64,000 nucleotides of DNA from Acytostelium subglobosum LB1 (GCF_000787575.1 NW_012236528.1:1552-65551), one strand, 5' to 3'. Shown: positions 42,939 through 55,605, numbered from the stretch's first letter. The notes: generated by a model not told the origin, from the sequence alone. Program-made: numbers and translations.

Positions 42939-43423
42939 TGTATGTCTAATATTATTATTATTATTATAGTTATTTATATTAATACTATGTGTAATAGATA
43001 AATAGTTATTTGTATGTGTGTATGTATGTGTATTTAGTGTTCAAGTGATGGTGTGGTTGCACTTCTGTGGGAGTCAAGTCAAACTCTCTTACTTTTCTCC
43101 GTTTTTGAGATGAACAAATTAATTAATTAATTTAATTAAATGATCTAAACTTGGTTTTTCACTTATCTGAATTACAACAACTTGATAGTTCAATTAGATA
43201 ATAAATAAATAAAAACAAGTAGATGTTGGATAATATATTTATAAATTATATATAATTTATATATTTATGATAAAATTATCCATTAGTGTCTCAACAACAA
43301 TAAAACGAACACACTCCATTGTTTGAAAAGTTTGTCTAGAAACAACAACAAACAGAGAGAAAGAGAGGAGTTAGGCTGTATATACATGTGGTCTAGTGTC
43401 ATATCCCAACAGAGGAAAGGGCA
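42882..43423. other. AT-rich spacer with (CT)n and a palindrome
   Basis: A (CT)n tract at about 42904-42930 lies in the atg9 5' flank. A perfect 22-bp palindrome, centred in AAATTATATATAATTT, lies at 43240-43261 in the 5' flank of the LRR gene. Otherwise it is plain AT-rich DNA with no gene. Confidence 0.6.
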
Positions 43424-43723
43424 GTGAAGATGTTTAGCTTATTACCTTTAATGGTGGTAGAGTACATCATTAGACTATCGTTGAACCTAAGGGTATTGAC
43501 CAATCGTCCTTCAAGAGAGTTTAGACAACAACAACAACAACAGAACTACAATATGCTCATCAACTCAATCAACATCGCCTCTGTCTGCAAGCAGTGGTTT
43601 GATATTGCACACCATAGCATTTACATTCTAGAGTTGAATCCATATGTATTATATCAGTTCAGAAAGCAACATTACCTACATACTGTTGTTGACAATACTA
43701 GTAATCCCTGTAACAACAACATC

Positions 43724-43763
<40 letters not shown>

Positions 43764-44788
43764 GCAAAGACAACAGACTATTACATCTTTTCATAAAGGA
43801 GTTCGACACAGATCAGCTAATAGCCATCTTGGATCGATTCCCTTCAGTCAAGAGTGTTCACCTATCATTCTTTCACTTTGTTCGCTCAACATACTCTAGT
43901 CGATCAACATCACTTGCTCTCAATGACAATGATGGACACACACTATCTTCCTTAGATCACATCAATAATCAAGATGATGATGATCATGTTGATGATGAAC
44001 CAAAAATGAACATTACTACAACCATCCACAATCATCATCATAACAATGTTGTCATTGACAACATAGTCAAGGACAATCAGTTGGTATCAATATCCCATCT
44101 AGAGATAGTGTCATGCGCCAACTTTAGACCTATAGGCATTGTAAACTACCTCCTCAACTCCACACACCTCAAGACCTTGATCATTGATCATTGTAACCTG
44201 CGCGACTCTGACTGCTCACTGATAGTACACACGATCAGATCCTCACCCTGTCTTCGCTCTCTGAGTCTGCGTCGTAATATGGTTCAAGACGAGGGTGCAA
44301 GAGCAGTGGCACAGCTAATCAAAGACAACAAGATGATACAGGAGATATTCCTATCCAACAATATGATAATGCACAATGGGGCCAATCACTTGTCTGTTGC
44401 ACTTCAAACCAACACGACACTTCGACATCTCTCGCTGGACAACAATTTCCTCAGTATGGAGGCAGCTCTGTCACTCACTCAATGCTTTACAAGCAATCAA
44501 ACACTCAAGTGTTTGGACATACGTGGCAACTACTTCCAATCCCGAGCACTGGCGGAGTTCATTTCCACACCGATCCCATCAAATGTCAGCCTCATTGTGG
44601 ATGATGAACTCCAAAACCTATGTGTGAATATCATTACTACAACTGGAAGTTCTAGCAGTAGCAGTAGCAGTAACAGTAACAGCATCTACAACAGCCACCT
44701 GACCACACCAATGGTTAGCATAGACTCATTTCTATCATCCAAAAGTGTGGATGTATTTGAAAGGACAACAAAGAAAGCAAAGATATAA
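43424..44788 (+). CDS. F-box-like / leucine-rich repeat protein
   Basis: A single exon encodes 454 residues, and a start at 43430 (MFSLLPL) is equally likely. The N-terminus LLPLMVVEYIIRLSL, then INIASVCKQWFDIAHHSI, looks like an F-box split by a Gln-rich insert. The C-terminal half contains about six RNI-type leucine-rich repeats (LKTLIIDHCNLRDSDCSLIV, LRSLSLRRNMVQDEGARAVA, LRHLSLDNNFLSMEAALSLT, LKCLDIRGNYF). This plan suggests a substrate receptor for an SCF ubiquitin ligase, which is an inference. An (AAT)n run at 43728-43762 encodes poly-Asn, and Asp/His-rich and Ser-rich stretches interrupt the protein. Confidence 0.7.
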
Positions 44789-44879
44789 ATGTATAATTTC
44801 CAACTCATGATTGATATCCTTTGCAAAACACGAGCAACCTATTAAAACATTGATTAGTTAATATATATATACATCAAAG

Positions 44880-45366
44880 TCAATCAAAGAATAGATACCT
44901 TGGATGTGTTGAGCTCATTGATTGATTGAAGTCTCCCCCAATCATGACCGAGCTTGGGATTGTTCCTGGGACCAACGGTTGATTGAATGAGTCGCCAAGG
45001 GTCAGGTACTGGACAGTGTGTGGAATGGCTCCAAGTGGGATCGGTTCATTTCCGTCGAGGTGAAGAGATGTTATTAAAGCTGGCGTGGCAGCAGTATGAT
45101 CATTATCCTCTATGGGATATGAGCTGATGAGTGATTGTTGTAGCGCTCCACTGATGGGTAGGTTATAGTGTTCACATTCCAGTCGTAGTCTCCCCAGAAG
45201 GAATCTCTTCGTAGCGTTGACACATTATGAAAGTGTATGGAGTGTTTTAGTTGTGACCTGAACAGATGACAGGCCATCAACAAGCAGATGCGATCAATCT
45301 CGTCATTCACAAACGATACAATGTGGCGAGACCAGGGGAGGCAGTTGGAAGCCTGATGCTGTTGAC
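44880..45366 (-). pseudogene. FNIP-repeat protein, decayed copy
   Basis: FNIP-repeat proteins are a large dictyostelid family with an N-terminal F-box-like head. The head is recognisable (RHIVSFVNDEIDRICLLMAC, then FRSQLKHSIHF). Two FNIP-type units follow near the 3' end (IPHTVQYLTLGDSFNQPLVP, then GTIPSSV). The head and the repeats lie in different frames, offset at about 45110-45125, and no in-frame ATG precedes the head. The array is much shorter than in intact members. I therefore call it a pseudogene. A small gene with an unrecognised intron is the alternative. The last frame ends at a TGA at 44880-44882. Confidence 0.6.
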
Positions 45367-45472
45367 ATTACTACTTTATGTAAGTGTTATTGGAATATAA
45401 TAACAAGACCAATAAGGTAATACTCCGAATGACTATGACCAATGTACAACACACAAACGAATGCTGAGAATA

Positions 45473-48093
45473 TTACAAACCACTATCTCTCGAAACAAAA
45501 AATATAAATGTATATAACTCATTATTTATATGATGTTCGTTGTGAAAGGACCAGAGGCCAGGAGTAGATTGCGTCTGGAAAAGGTTAACATTGAATACTG
45601 GTGTCTGTTTGGTTGGATAGGTCTCCATCAACTCTGGTGATCTGGATGGTGACAGGGTGTTAAGGTTAACAAATGGTGAGGATTACTTACTGACAATACT
45701 GTGTAAACATACCTTCTCTGTTTTAGTCTAGACTTCTTGCTTGGGGTCTTGGTGGTGGTCGAGTCATCGTTGTTCAGTGATGTCTGAGAGCAAGCCTTGT
45801 TGACATCCCAAAGCCTCACTGTGCAGTCGGCCGATGCTGATGCCAGAATCGTGCTGTCCATGCTAAAGTCGAGCGAGTATACTGTCTTGGTGTGTCCGTC
45901 CATCTTCTTTATCTTCTTTCCACTGGCCAAGTCCCATAGAACCACGCTGGTGTCCTCACCAGCAGTGGCCAGATACTTGCCGTCTGGTGAAATGGAGACA
46001 CTGTATATCGGTGCACGGTGTCCCATGAAAATACGAACACACTTGCCAGTGTTACACTCCCATAGACGTGCTGATTTGTCACTGGAGCCAGTGGCAAGAT
46101 AGTTGATGTTTGGGTGGAATCTGACGCACTAGATCATGTTGATTATGATGATGATGGTGAGCTGGCAGTGTACAGGAGAGAGTCACCCTCACAAGAAAAT
46201 CTTACATTAACGTCTGAAAGATGACCAGCAAAGATCCTCATTGGTGATATATAGTTGGTGCACCAGAGTCTTGCAGTCTTGTCATGTGATGCTGTTGCAA
46301 AGTAGTAGCCATAGGGACTGAATGACACGTCCCATATTGGATAGTTGTGTCCCTTGTAGGCCACTAGATTTGACATTGTTTCCATGCTCCAAAGACGAGC
46401 AGAGTTGTCCTCTGAGCAAGACAGGATGAACTGATTATCTGGACTCATTGAGCAACCATAGACTGGTCCACTGTGTCCAATGAACGTTCTAAAGTCAGAG
46501 TCCAATGCTGACGATCTCATTCTGTTATTTGGATCATCTCCTTCTAGAGGTGCTGCAGTCTTGTTCTTTGTAGAGGAGGATGATGAAGCCTCATCATCTT
46601 CCTCTGTCCTTGAAGACTCTCGCTTGCTTGCCAATTCTTTAAGGTTCCACAATCTGAGAGATGAGTCTGAGAATCCACCAACGACCAAGCTTGCATCCTT
46701 TGAAATCTCGACACTGTTCAGGCTGTGTTGTATCAATGATTGAGAGAGGACGTCAATATGTGATGGACTACTCATATTCATAGTATTGTACCTACCCTTG
46801 ATATGTGTTGAAGAATGTGTAGCAACAAATCGATGGTAGAGAGGCAGCCGACAGTGACACACACTTGGCAATGTCATTTCCAAGCTCTGCTTCGAATGCA
46901 TCGTTACTAGATGAGAATCAATGTTAGTTAAGTGGTCTACAATGATAATGATGACACAGAGGATAGTAGTAGTTACAATTTGGGCAAGGGAACATTTGAC
47001 TTTGATCTGCTCTGTCGCTCCACCTCCTCTTTGGTCAACTTCTTTTTCTTTAGTTTCTGTTGTGAGGAGTCTCGAGTGTTAGTATTGATTGATCAGCTGA
47101 ATCAATGATATGAAAGGATGTGGTAGTATTACCTTCTTCTCATCTTCAAACATTGCCTCGTCGTCCTCCTCCTGCTTGAATAGACCTGTAAAGATTGGCA
47201 TTGAGTTGACGCCACTAGTATCAATCTCTGACTGACCCAATAGTGATTCGTCATCCACTGCTCCTGGTCTGGTGTTTGTAACTAACGTAGGTAGCGAACA
47301 TTAATGTCAATTCGATAGTTCCATATCACCTGTTCGTATGTCATATCCTACCTTTGATGTTGAAGTATTGATTGATGATACTGATGATGAGAATGAACTT
47401 TGATTCATGAAGGAATGACATCAGCAGTTCGAATGAGTATGCACACATCTTAAGGTTCCAACTGTTGTTTCTGAATGTACTGGCCAACTATAATGTGATT
47501 GATGTAGTTAGTACGCACCCTTACAATATCAAGAGCAACCAAGTGCTGCTGATCACATTGTAAGCATACCTCATTCTCCTTTAGATGTTCATAGTTCCTG
47601 ATTCCACGTAGTAACTTCAAGTCTTCGTCGTAGTAGTCTTCATGCTCTGGACCTAGTTTCTCCATCAGTTCAAATGCTATCAATGATTGTTGTGTCGTTC
47701 AGTCAGTCAGTCATATCAATCAAGACCAGTCAATGATGTAGTACACATACCTTGACTAGGATAACCTTTAGATATCAAATCGATATAGCAATGAACAAAG
47801 ATGGGATAGAGGATAGAGAGGAACTCCTGCTTGTAGATGTCCAATGATTGATGAATCCAATTGCGTAGCTTGACATAGGACTCGAGATACTTTTGAGGGT
47901 TGAGATGCTCCTGTTGATTGTAGAACAGTAGGTACTGTGCGATGTTGCCTTTGTCTAGCTCGATGGCACTAGAGTCACTGCCCGTCGCTACAATGTTTGA
48001 TTCCTGTCTAAATATAGCCTCACTGTTGGCATATCCTCTCTTTCGCATGTACTCCAACACTGCGAGGTCAATCTCCTTCTCTTCCTTATTCAT
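45473..48093 (-). CDS. taf5: TFIID subunit TAF5
   Basis: Nine exons (48093-47751, 47676-47570, 47487-47352, 47281-47133, 47056-46977, 46906-46796, 46722-46206, 46128-45713, 45641-45473) give 675 residues. TAF5 is a scaffold of TFIID and, in many species, SAGA. Exon 1 has a LisH motif (LAVLEYMRKRGYANSEAIF) and the NTD2 domain (YVKLRNWIHQSLDIYKQEFL), with Q|AFELMEKLGPEHE after the first intron. The linker carries acidic and Lys-rich stretches. Exons 6-7 read PSICCYTFFNTYQG|LNSVEI, exactly the family pattern before the WD40 propeller. Six to seven WD units follow (DFRTFIGHSGPVYGCSMSPD; HRAPIYSVSISPDGKYLATA). The C-terminus LMETYPTKQTPVFNVNLF matches the family. The last 20 residues are divergent. 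Confidence 0.9.
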
Positions 48094-48314
48094 CTCTATC
48101 TATCTCTATATATCTCTATCTCTATCTCTATCAAAAGTAAGTAGACTTGTGAACAACTTTGACAAGTGAACCTGCAACCGTTGTAATATAAATTTTGAAA
48201 TACATCAATTATCAAGATATTGTTGGACGTCCTTCTAATGGATTTGTTTACACTAAGACAATCATTGATTGTTAGCATGTCACATAGCATGTATATATAT
48301 AGATAACAACAACA

Positions 48315-49944
48315 ATGACATTGATAAAACAAAACCAGAGAACGATATTGTTGTTCTTAGCAATGATGTTGATGGTTCTGGTTCACATGTCTAGTGCCAC
48401 CGACAACATCAACACTAGAGTTGATAAGAATGATGTACAACAACACCATTCTACTGTCATTGACTTGGACGGCATCAAAGAGAAGTTGTCAAGACAACAG
48501 AGGAAAAGGACATACCAAATCGAGCAGTTCACTTCAAATCACTCTTTGATCGTTGAACAGCTCGTGAAAAGGAACATGGTGGAGAATAAGAAAGCAAGGT
48601 ACGACTACCACAACCACATTGGAAGCTGACCTCTAAGTCTTACATCGTACTAACATCCACCTTGCTCCAGCAACTACCATTTCAAATGGGGATGGTCATG
48701 GAATTCATTGTTTGTGGCTAATGAACATCAGATCGTCAATCACTTCCCAAACTATGATGAGATTGGAACAAAGAGTGGACTGACTACCAATCTCAACAGA
48801 CTCTATCGTCGCAGTGCTGACAAGATTGTCAGACAACACATTGAGACATTCTTTCCAAGATCCTATCTACTCAGCAATCAAAGTGAGAGGGACAGCTTCC
48901 TTCTTGACTTTTACAGACCAACAACATCGCAACAACAATGCTCCACCTCCACTAACACTCAATCATTGTTGTCCAATAATGACGATGATGTACACTTTCA
49001 ATCAATGGACATGTCGTCGACCTATGTTTACGCACCTCAACCACATATTGATGGAACCAACAACATTTGGATTGCCAAACCATCCAGCATGGCCAGAGGC
49101 GTAGGAATCAAGATATTCAACGATGCCAATCAACTACTCCAGTATACCAAAGAGCATGAACATCAGTTCATCGCCCAGAAGTATGTGGAGAGTCCTCTGC
49201 TCGTGATGAATCGCAAGTTTGACATACGTCAATTTGTATTGGTCACCAGTCTCAATCCATTGACCGTCTTCCTCTATCGTGATTGCTACCTACGATTCTG
49301 TAGTGTACAATACTCTACTGCCAACATCCATGATCGGTTCGCTCATCTCACCAACCATCAAGTACAGAAGGAGTACAAAGGTGATCATGATATTGAAATT
49401 CCACACAATCAATGGTCATTGGAAACATTCAAGAGTTATCTTAAGAAGTAGGTTTGTTGATTTATATACTTCTAATACTCATACTAACCTACTCATTCCA
49501 CACGATAGCAATAATCATGATAGAGATATCTGGAATGACATGATATATGATAAGATCAAATCATTGGTTATAACTACATTGATGTCTTGGCCATCAGAAG
49601 GTCATAGGAATAATAGTTTCGAATTGTTAGGATTCGATATCATGTTGACTGATCATTATCAGCCACTATTGATAGAGGTCAATAGTAATCCTGGATTACA
49701 TCTTGTGACTGATGTAGTTAAATCACATCATCCAAGAGCAATCAATGACATGTTCAAGGTGATCATGGACAACAAAGATCAATGGTACTCTGCTGCTGAC
49801 ATCAATGACCATGATAGGAAACAACAACTGTTTGGTGATTGGGATCCAATCCATGTCGGTCATCACGATGAGAATCTAAAGACCATTCAAACAAAGTCAA
49901 AAGCAAAGTTCAAATCACTCAATGTCCAGACTGTATCCAAGTAG
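48315..49944 (+). CDS. tubulin-tyrosine-ligase-like protein with signal sequence
   Basis: Three exons (48315-48598, 48671-49447, 49509-49944) give 498 residues. TTL-family enzymes add tyrosine, glutamate or glycine to tubulin or other proteins with an ATP-grasp fold. The typical blocks are present: HFPNYDEIGTKSGLTTNLNR, IWIAKPSSMARGVGI, QKYVESPLLVMNRKFDIRQF, AHLTNHQVQKEY, and the metal-binding FELLGFDIMLTD then LLIEVNSNPGL. The first 28 residues (TILLFLAMMLMVLVHMSSA) form a convincing signal peptide or anchor, which is unusual because tubulin is cytosolic. The Met at 48315 is the only start before the conserved region, and the hydrophobic stretch is in frame in exon 1. The start is 222 bp from that of TAF5, in divergent orientation. 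Confidence 0.85.
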
Positions 49945-50005
49945 GACATCTAATTAGACAAAGAACTGTTATTGTTGCTGTAATAATAAACAAGTTTATT
50001 TGAAT

Positions 50006-51850
50006 TTAATGTTGAGTTGGTGCTGGTGTAGCAGTAGCAGGTGTAGTGGTGGCGGTGGTAGTAGTGGTAGTAGTTGGCTTGAGGATCTGCTCTGGCTTCA
50101 TGGCTGGGAATAGGATGACCTCCTTGATGTTGTAAGTGTCGGTCAAAAGCATGACGAAACGATCCACTCCGAGACCCCAACCTCCAGTTGGTGGCAGACC
50201 GTACTGGAGAGAGGTGGTGAACACTGTGTCGACCAGCTGAGCCTCGTCGTCGCCCATAGCCTTTGCCTTTGCCTGCTCCTCGAATCTCTCGATCTGGGTG
50301 TATGGGTTGTTGAGCTCGGTGTAGGCATTGCAGGCCTCACGAGTGTTGATGAACAATTCGAAACGCTCAGTCAAACCAGGCACTGTTCTATGATGCTTGG
50401 CCAATGGACTCATAATCTCTGGGTGGTTGATAATGAATGTTGGGTTGATGCATTGAACCTCCAAGAAGTGTCCAACAAGCTATATATCATATGATTCAAG
50501 TTATAAGAAGTTAGTAATGTATAACAACGATATTGTTGAACTTAATGAACACCAGTAAGTACATACCTTATCCAAAAGTCTTGCGGTAGTCTTTGGATCA
50601 CTGCACTCAACCTTGTGCTCGTGACACTTGTCCATCAGGAACTTGCGACACTCATCCGATGTGTATGGAGTTGGGATCTTGCCAATGCGAGCCTCCAAAT
50701 CTGGAATCATGTCGATTCTGCGCCATGGGGTGGTGAAGTCGATCTCGATCTCTGGACCGGTTGGACCCTCGGGATGGTACTTGATCTTCTTTGAGCCGGT
50801 GATCTCCTCGACCATGTTGGACAACATGTCCTCGGTCATGGTCATCAGATCGTTGTAGTCTGCGTAGGCCATGTAGAACTCACAGGTGGTGAACTCTGGG
50901 TTGTGAGTGTGGTCAATGTCCTCGTTACGGAACTGCTTGCCAATCTCGTAGACACGGTCCATGCCTCCGACGACCAACTGCTTCAAGTAGAGCTCTGGGG
51001 CAATACGCATGAAGAGATCGAGGTTGAGGGCGTTGTGATGAGTGGTGAATGGCTTGGCAGTGGCACCACCAGCAATCATGTTCATCATTGGTGTCTCGAC
51101 CTCGACGAAGCCACGGGTGTCAAGATAGCGTCTGACACCCTGGATGACCTTGGCTCTGGTAACAAAGTTCTTCTTGATCTTGTCACCATTGACGATCATG
51201 TCCAGATAACGCTGACGGAAACGAGTCTCCTGGTCGGTGAAGCCCTGGCCTGGCTTGGGCAGCATGTGTAGACATGGTGACAAGAGGACGAGCTCAGAGA
51301 CAAAGAGTGACAACTGACCGGTCTTGGTGTAGCCGGGGTTACCCTTGGCACCAATGATATCACCACGACGCAGCAGAGCGTTGATCTTGGTGAAGACCTC
51401 CTCAGAGGCAAAGTTTCTCTTGTTGACAAACAGCTGCAGCTTGGTGCTCTCGCCAACAATGTCGTAGAATGCCAGACCGGTACCCTGCAGTCTCTTGGAG
51501 AGGACACGACCAGCGATCGTGACAACCTCTGTGCACTCGGCAGTCTTGTCCAGTGGTGTGTACTTCTCGATGAACTGTGGCAGAGAGGTCGACACGTGGA
51601 ACTTGTGTGGCCATGGGTCGACACCGTCGGTAGACTTGGCATCGTTCAGCTGTCTAGTACGATTCTCGGTGTACATTGATGGATCGAAATCCTCCTCATC
51701 TTGTGCGGCTCTATATATTATGTGGTATGTATGAGTGTTAAGACTATGCAACATGAAAGAACACATCAAGCAACAGTAGGTGTGCAATAGTTTGTTCATT
51801 CGTTCGTTGGTTTGATCAGTCGTTTCTAATACTTACGGCTTTGGTGGCAT
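50006..51850 (-). CDS. lysS: lysyl-tRNA synthetase, class II
   Basis: Three exons (51850-51837, 51710-50567, 50479-50006) give 543 residues. The enzyme charges tRNA-Lys. The first coding exon is only 14 bases (MPPK and two bases), joined through GTAAGT to [13 protein letters not shown]. The N-terminal OB-fold that binds the anticodon includes [20 protein letters not shown]. Class II motifs are clear: motif 1 in [11 protein letters not shown], motif 2 in [20 protein letters not shown], motif 3 in [16 protein letters not shown]. The [19 protein letters not shown] stretch contacts the adenylate. A Thr/Ala/Pro tail of about 25 residues follows the catalytic domain. No organellar targeting peptide is seen. 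Confidence 0.95.
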
Positions 51851-52508
51851 GATATTGTTGTTGTTGCTTAAACAAGTGATATTAAGTATTAGTGATATAG
51901 TAAGAGTCAACGCGTGATCCTGTGTGTAACTGCTATTTGGCTGGCTGTGTGTAATAATGATTGAATACTCTTCAGATGATTGACATAAGGTGTATTTCGT
52001 GGGGAACTCTCTAACTAACTATCGTTCTGGAAAAAACACAAAATTATAAAAAAAAATGTGGGGGATCCATTGAGTTTTATCAACAATCAAGTTGAAGTTC
52101 ATCTGAGTCTTGGTTACCATGACATAAACTATGGATTATAGATAATATAACAAATGAATATTTGTATTCATCTATTGTCATACTTATATTTATAAGACTA
52201 AATCTTCTTTTGATCGATAAGAATAAAATAATCATTCTTAAACTCTATCATGGAGAGTTGATAGTGGTCACTTTTTTTTTGAATTTGAATTAGGAAATTA
52301 TCCGTTAGAAAATGACATGGCGGCAAGGTAGAGTGATGTTGTGTATTGAGGTCAGGTTACCTTGGCAAAGAGTAACACAACAACTACAACAAACTCAACT
52401 CTTATTAATCAAACATATCTATCATATCATAATAATATTTAATTATACTCTTTGAGTTGATCAATCAATAATAGTATCATCAATTAGCAATTGAACAGCA
52501 ACACAATA
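51851..52508. other. AT-rich spacer, no gene
   Basis: This is the divergent spacer between LysRS and Plk. It has A- and T-runs (52045-52060, 52272-52280) and a small perfect hairpin ATGAATA-TTTG-TATTCAT at about 52154. No coding frame or RNA gene is recognised. Confidence 0.45.
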
Positions 52509-53061
52509 ATGATTGGTATGTGTAACACAAACAGTGTACTATGTTGACTGTAGTGTCGTGTATGGAGGGACATCAATCATCATCTGACCAACACTTCTCA
52601 TCCAGACAACCAGGAAAACATTGCCCCAAAGTCAGCACTACTACAACAGCAGCAGGCTCCAACATCATCACTCATCACAAAGTCAATGGTGATCAGACCA
52701 AATACCAACGCACCAATCACCGATGGCAGCAGCAGCAGCAACGATCAAACAACACCACAGATCATTGTCAAGGAGACAATATATCATAGTAACGGAAGGA
52801 CATCATTCAAAGACTATCTTCAAGGTGAATTCCTTGGTTTGGTATGTGGTATAGCATCTTTGTGTCACTTTGATTGGCCAATCACTAACACATAATTATT
52901 TATATACAGGGTGGATTTGCCAAGTGCTATGTTATGACCGATTTGGACACCAAGAAGGTGTATGCTGCCAAGATCGTGCCAAAGTCCTCACTCGTCAAGG
53001 CAAGGACAAAGAACAAGGTATGTTTGTTTTCCAGATCACTCCCATCCATCCATCCTAACAC

Positions 53062-53098
<37 letters not shown>

Positions 53099-53834
53099 AG
53101 TTAAAGAGTGAGATCAAGATCCACAGTTCACTACACCATGACAACATCGTTTCGTTTGAGCATTGCTTTGAGGATGACGAGAATGTCTATATCCTCCTTG
53201 GTCTTTGTAATCAAAAAGTATGTAGTGACACCACCAACCATTACTTTTAAAATCAACTAACTAATTGTTTGGTTACCAAGACAATGATGGACCTCCACAA
53301 ACGTCGTAAGATCCTATTGGAGGCTGAGGTGAAGTACTATGTCTACCAGGTGATACAGGCTGTTAGGTATCTCCATCAGAACAAGATCATTCATCGTGAT
53401 CTCAAGTTGGGCAACCTGTTCATCAATGACATGAGCATCAAGCTCGGTGACTTTGGTCTATCAACACGTATCGAGCATGATGGTGAAAGGAAGAAGTATG
53501 AACCTCACATCCCATGAACCTCACGTCCATCCATCCACAAACTCACACTCACTCACCTATCTTCCATGTTTATAGGACCATCTGTGGCACACCAAATTAT
53601 ATTGCACCAGAGATTCTGGAGAACAAGAATGGACATAGCTATGAGGTGGATGTTTGGTCGATTGGAGTGATCATCTATACACTACTCGTTGGTAAACCAC
53701 CCTTTGAGACATCGGACGTGCGCAACACCTATCAAAGGATCAGAAAGAATCAGTACTCCTTCCCAGAGGACCACAACATTGCCGAGTCTGCCAAGCAATT
53801 GATCAACTCTATTCTTACTCCAATTCCAGGTATG

Positions 53835-53872
<38 letters not shown>

Positions 53873-55226
53873 CCAATGGACCTATATTAACTCACTTGAA
53901 CGATCAGAGAAACGACCAAACTTGAACCAGATACTGGAACATGACTTCTTTACACTGTCCAGTATACCAAAGTACCTTCCACCGACTGCACTCATCATGG
54001 TGCCAATCATCAGAAGCACACCATTGGCCGAAAATACCAATATTGTAAATCAACAACGTCCACACATGACTAGCAACAACGTATCACCAAGCAAGCCTCC
54101 ACGTGGCCATCAATCACCTTTGAAGAAGCTACCCTCGTCCGTTGTCGCCGCTGCACAGATGGTTACACTCTCACCCAACTCTCAACAGAAGCTGTCAGAC
54201 ATTGAAAAGGATGACTTCCACTTTAGGAAGTTAAGGCGACTGGAGAAAATGAAGGAGAATGGTATGTTTGGGTTGGGTTTGATTGAATCACCAACAATAT
54301 CTAACTTGTCATGACATTATTTAGATCTAAAGATACAGTTGTTGAAGCAGAAGATGGTAGATACTACACAGCAGCAACAGCAGCAGCAGGAGGTACACAG
54401 GAATGTAGAGAGTATCCAGACTGGTATAGCCAAAAGCCATATATCTGAACCAGTGCCAAAGGAACAATCAAGGCCTGCCACCACTTCCACCACCACCACA
54501 ACAACCGCCTCAACACAACAGATTGCCGGTAGCCTACCAAGATCACTGGTGTTTGTCGATAACTATGCAGACTTTTCCAACAAGTATGGAATTGGATATT
54601 CATTGTCCAATGGTTCATATGGTGCTTATTACAATGATTCAACCAAGGTCATCAGCTTCCTAGACTCTGGGTATGTATTGACCAAACAACTACACTCTCG
54701 CCAACTCAAGTTATTAACCTCCACACACAAAACACAAAGACTTGCTCATTACATGGAGCATGCCAAGGGCACAGAGGGAGATGGACGTCGCATACTCAGC
54801 ACACTTGAGACTCATCCACATGACACACAGAAGAAGCTATCGTTGGTGAAATACTTTTCCAACTACTTCCAGGACAAGCCAAGGCAGCCAAGCATACTGA
54901 TCAATGAGTTGAAACAACGACCAAACAGCACAGCCGACATCAACAATCCAGTCTATGTCAAGAAGTGGATAAAGACCGCCAAGGCCATTGCATTCAGACT
55001 TAGCGACAAGACGATACAGGTGAACTTTATCGACAAGTCAATCATACTGATCAACAGGGACCAGGTGGTGACCTATGTGGCCAGCGACGAGTGCACCACC
55101 AAGACCGACCACCTAAACAACTTTTTGTCGAGCTCACATGATGGCAAGATCATCAGTAGGATCAAGTACGTCAAGGAAATCCTAATCAATCTGTACCACA
55201 AGAGACCCCAAGACGACATGATCTAA
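52509..55226 (+). CDS. plk: Polo-like kinase
   Basis: Eight exons (52509-52515, 52606-52841, 52910-53017, 53101-53217, 53281-53495, 53576-53829, 53908-54261, 54325-55226) give 730 residues. Polo kinases control mitotic entry, centrosomes and cytokinesis. The first coding exon is just ATGATTG. The acceptor at 52605 restores the frame into [10 protein letters not shown]. The kinase has G-loop GLGGFAKCY, Lys in [28 protein letters not shown], and the activation loop [13 protein letters not shown] split by intron 5. The C-terminus holds two polo boxes ([15 protein letters not shown] and [17 protein letters not shown]). The residues aligned with the human phosphopeptide pincer are changed. Gln-, Thr- and Pro-rich linkers separate the domains. 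Intron 6 contains a (TA)n run. Confidence 0.9.
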
Positions 55227-55605
55227 TTACAGCGTCGTTGATGACCATAATATTATTAATATTTTATATATATAAATAATTATAATTATTGTATTACGAA
55301 TCCCTGGTCTTTGCACCTCATTCATGGAATTAAACGAGTAGTGACAATGTCGAGGACCTTGGTGATGTCCAAGGATTGATCGGTCCAAATCCACATACTA
55401 GTATTCGTCAAACCATCCTTTTTTGATAGATGATTATCCTAAAAAGGAAAAGGGGATCGATGGGCTAGTTTAATTTGTGGTCTACTTTGAAGTGAGTCAT
55501 TTGATGTGATTACTTACAGAGGTTGATGATAGATAAAGAAAGAAAGAGTGAGATAGTATAGCAACACAACATATTAGTTATATATCACCAATCAAGTAGT
55601 AGAAG
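55227..55605. other. spacer with a possible 3'-terminal exon on minus
   Basis: On minus, an AG acceptor at 55440-55439 is followed by a 39-codon frame (55438-55322). It reads KKDGLTNTSMWIWTDQSLDI and then TKVLDIVTTRLIP to a stop. The WIWTD..L..IT words are reminiscent of the IYTW.D..L.EL block of SAP18. A GTAAGT donor lies at about 55519, but no upstream exon joins in phase before the patatin gene starts. It may be a gene remnant. The rest of the spacer is AT-rich. Confidence 0.3.

Noticed and set aside
52541-52789. 82-codon plus-strand frame as the N-terminus of Plk
   Set aside because: It ends in a stop in the wrong frame. The 7-base first exon with the acceptor at 52605 joins in phase to the kinase.
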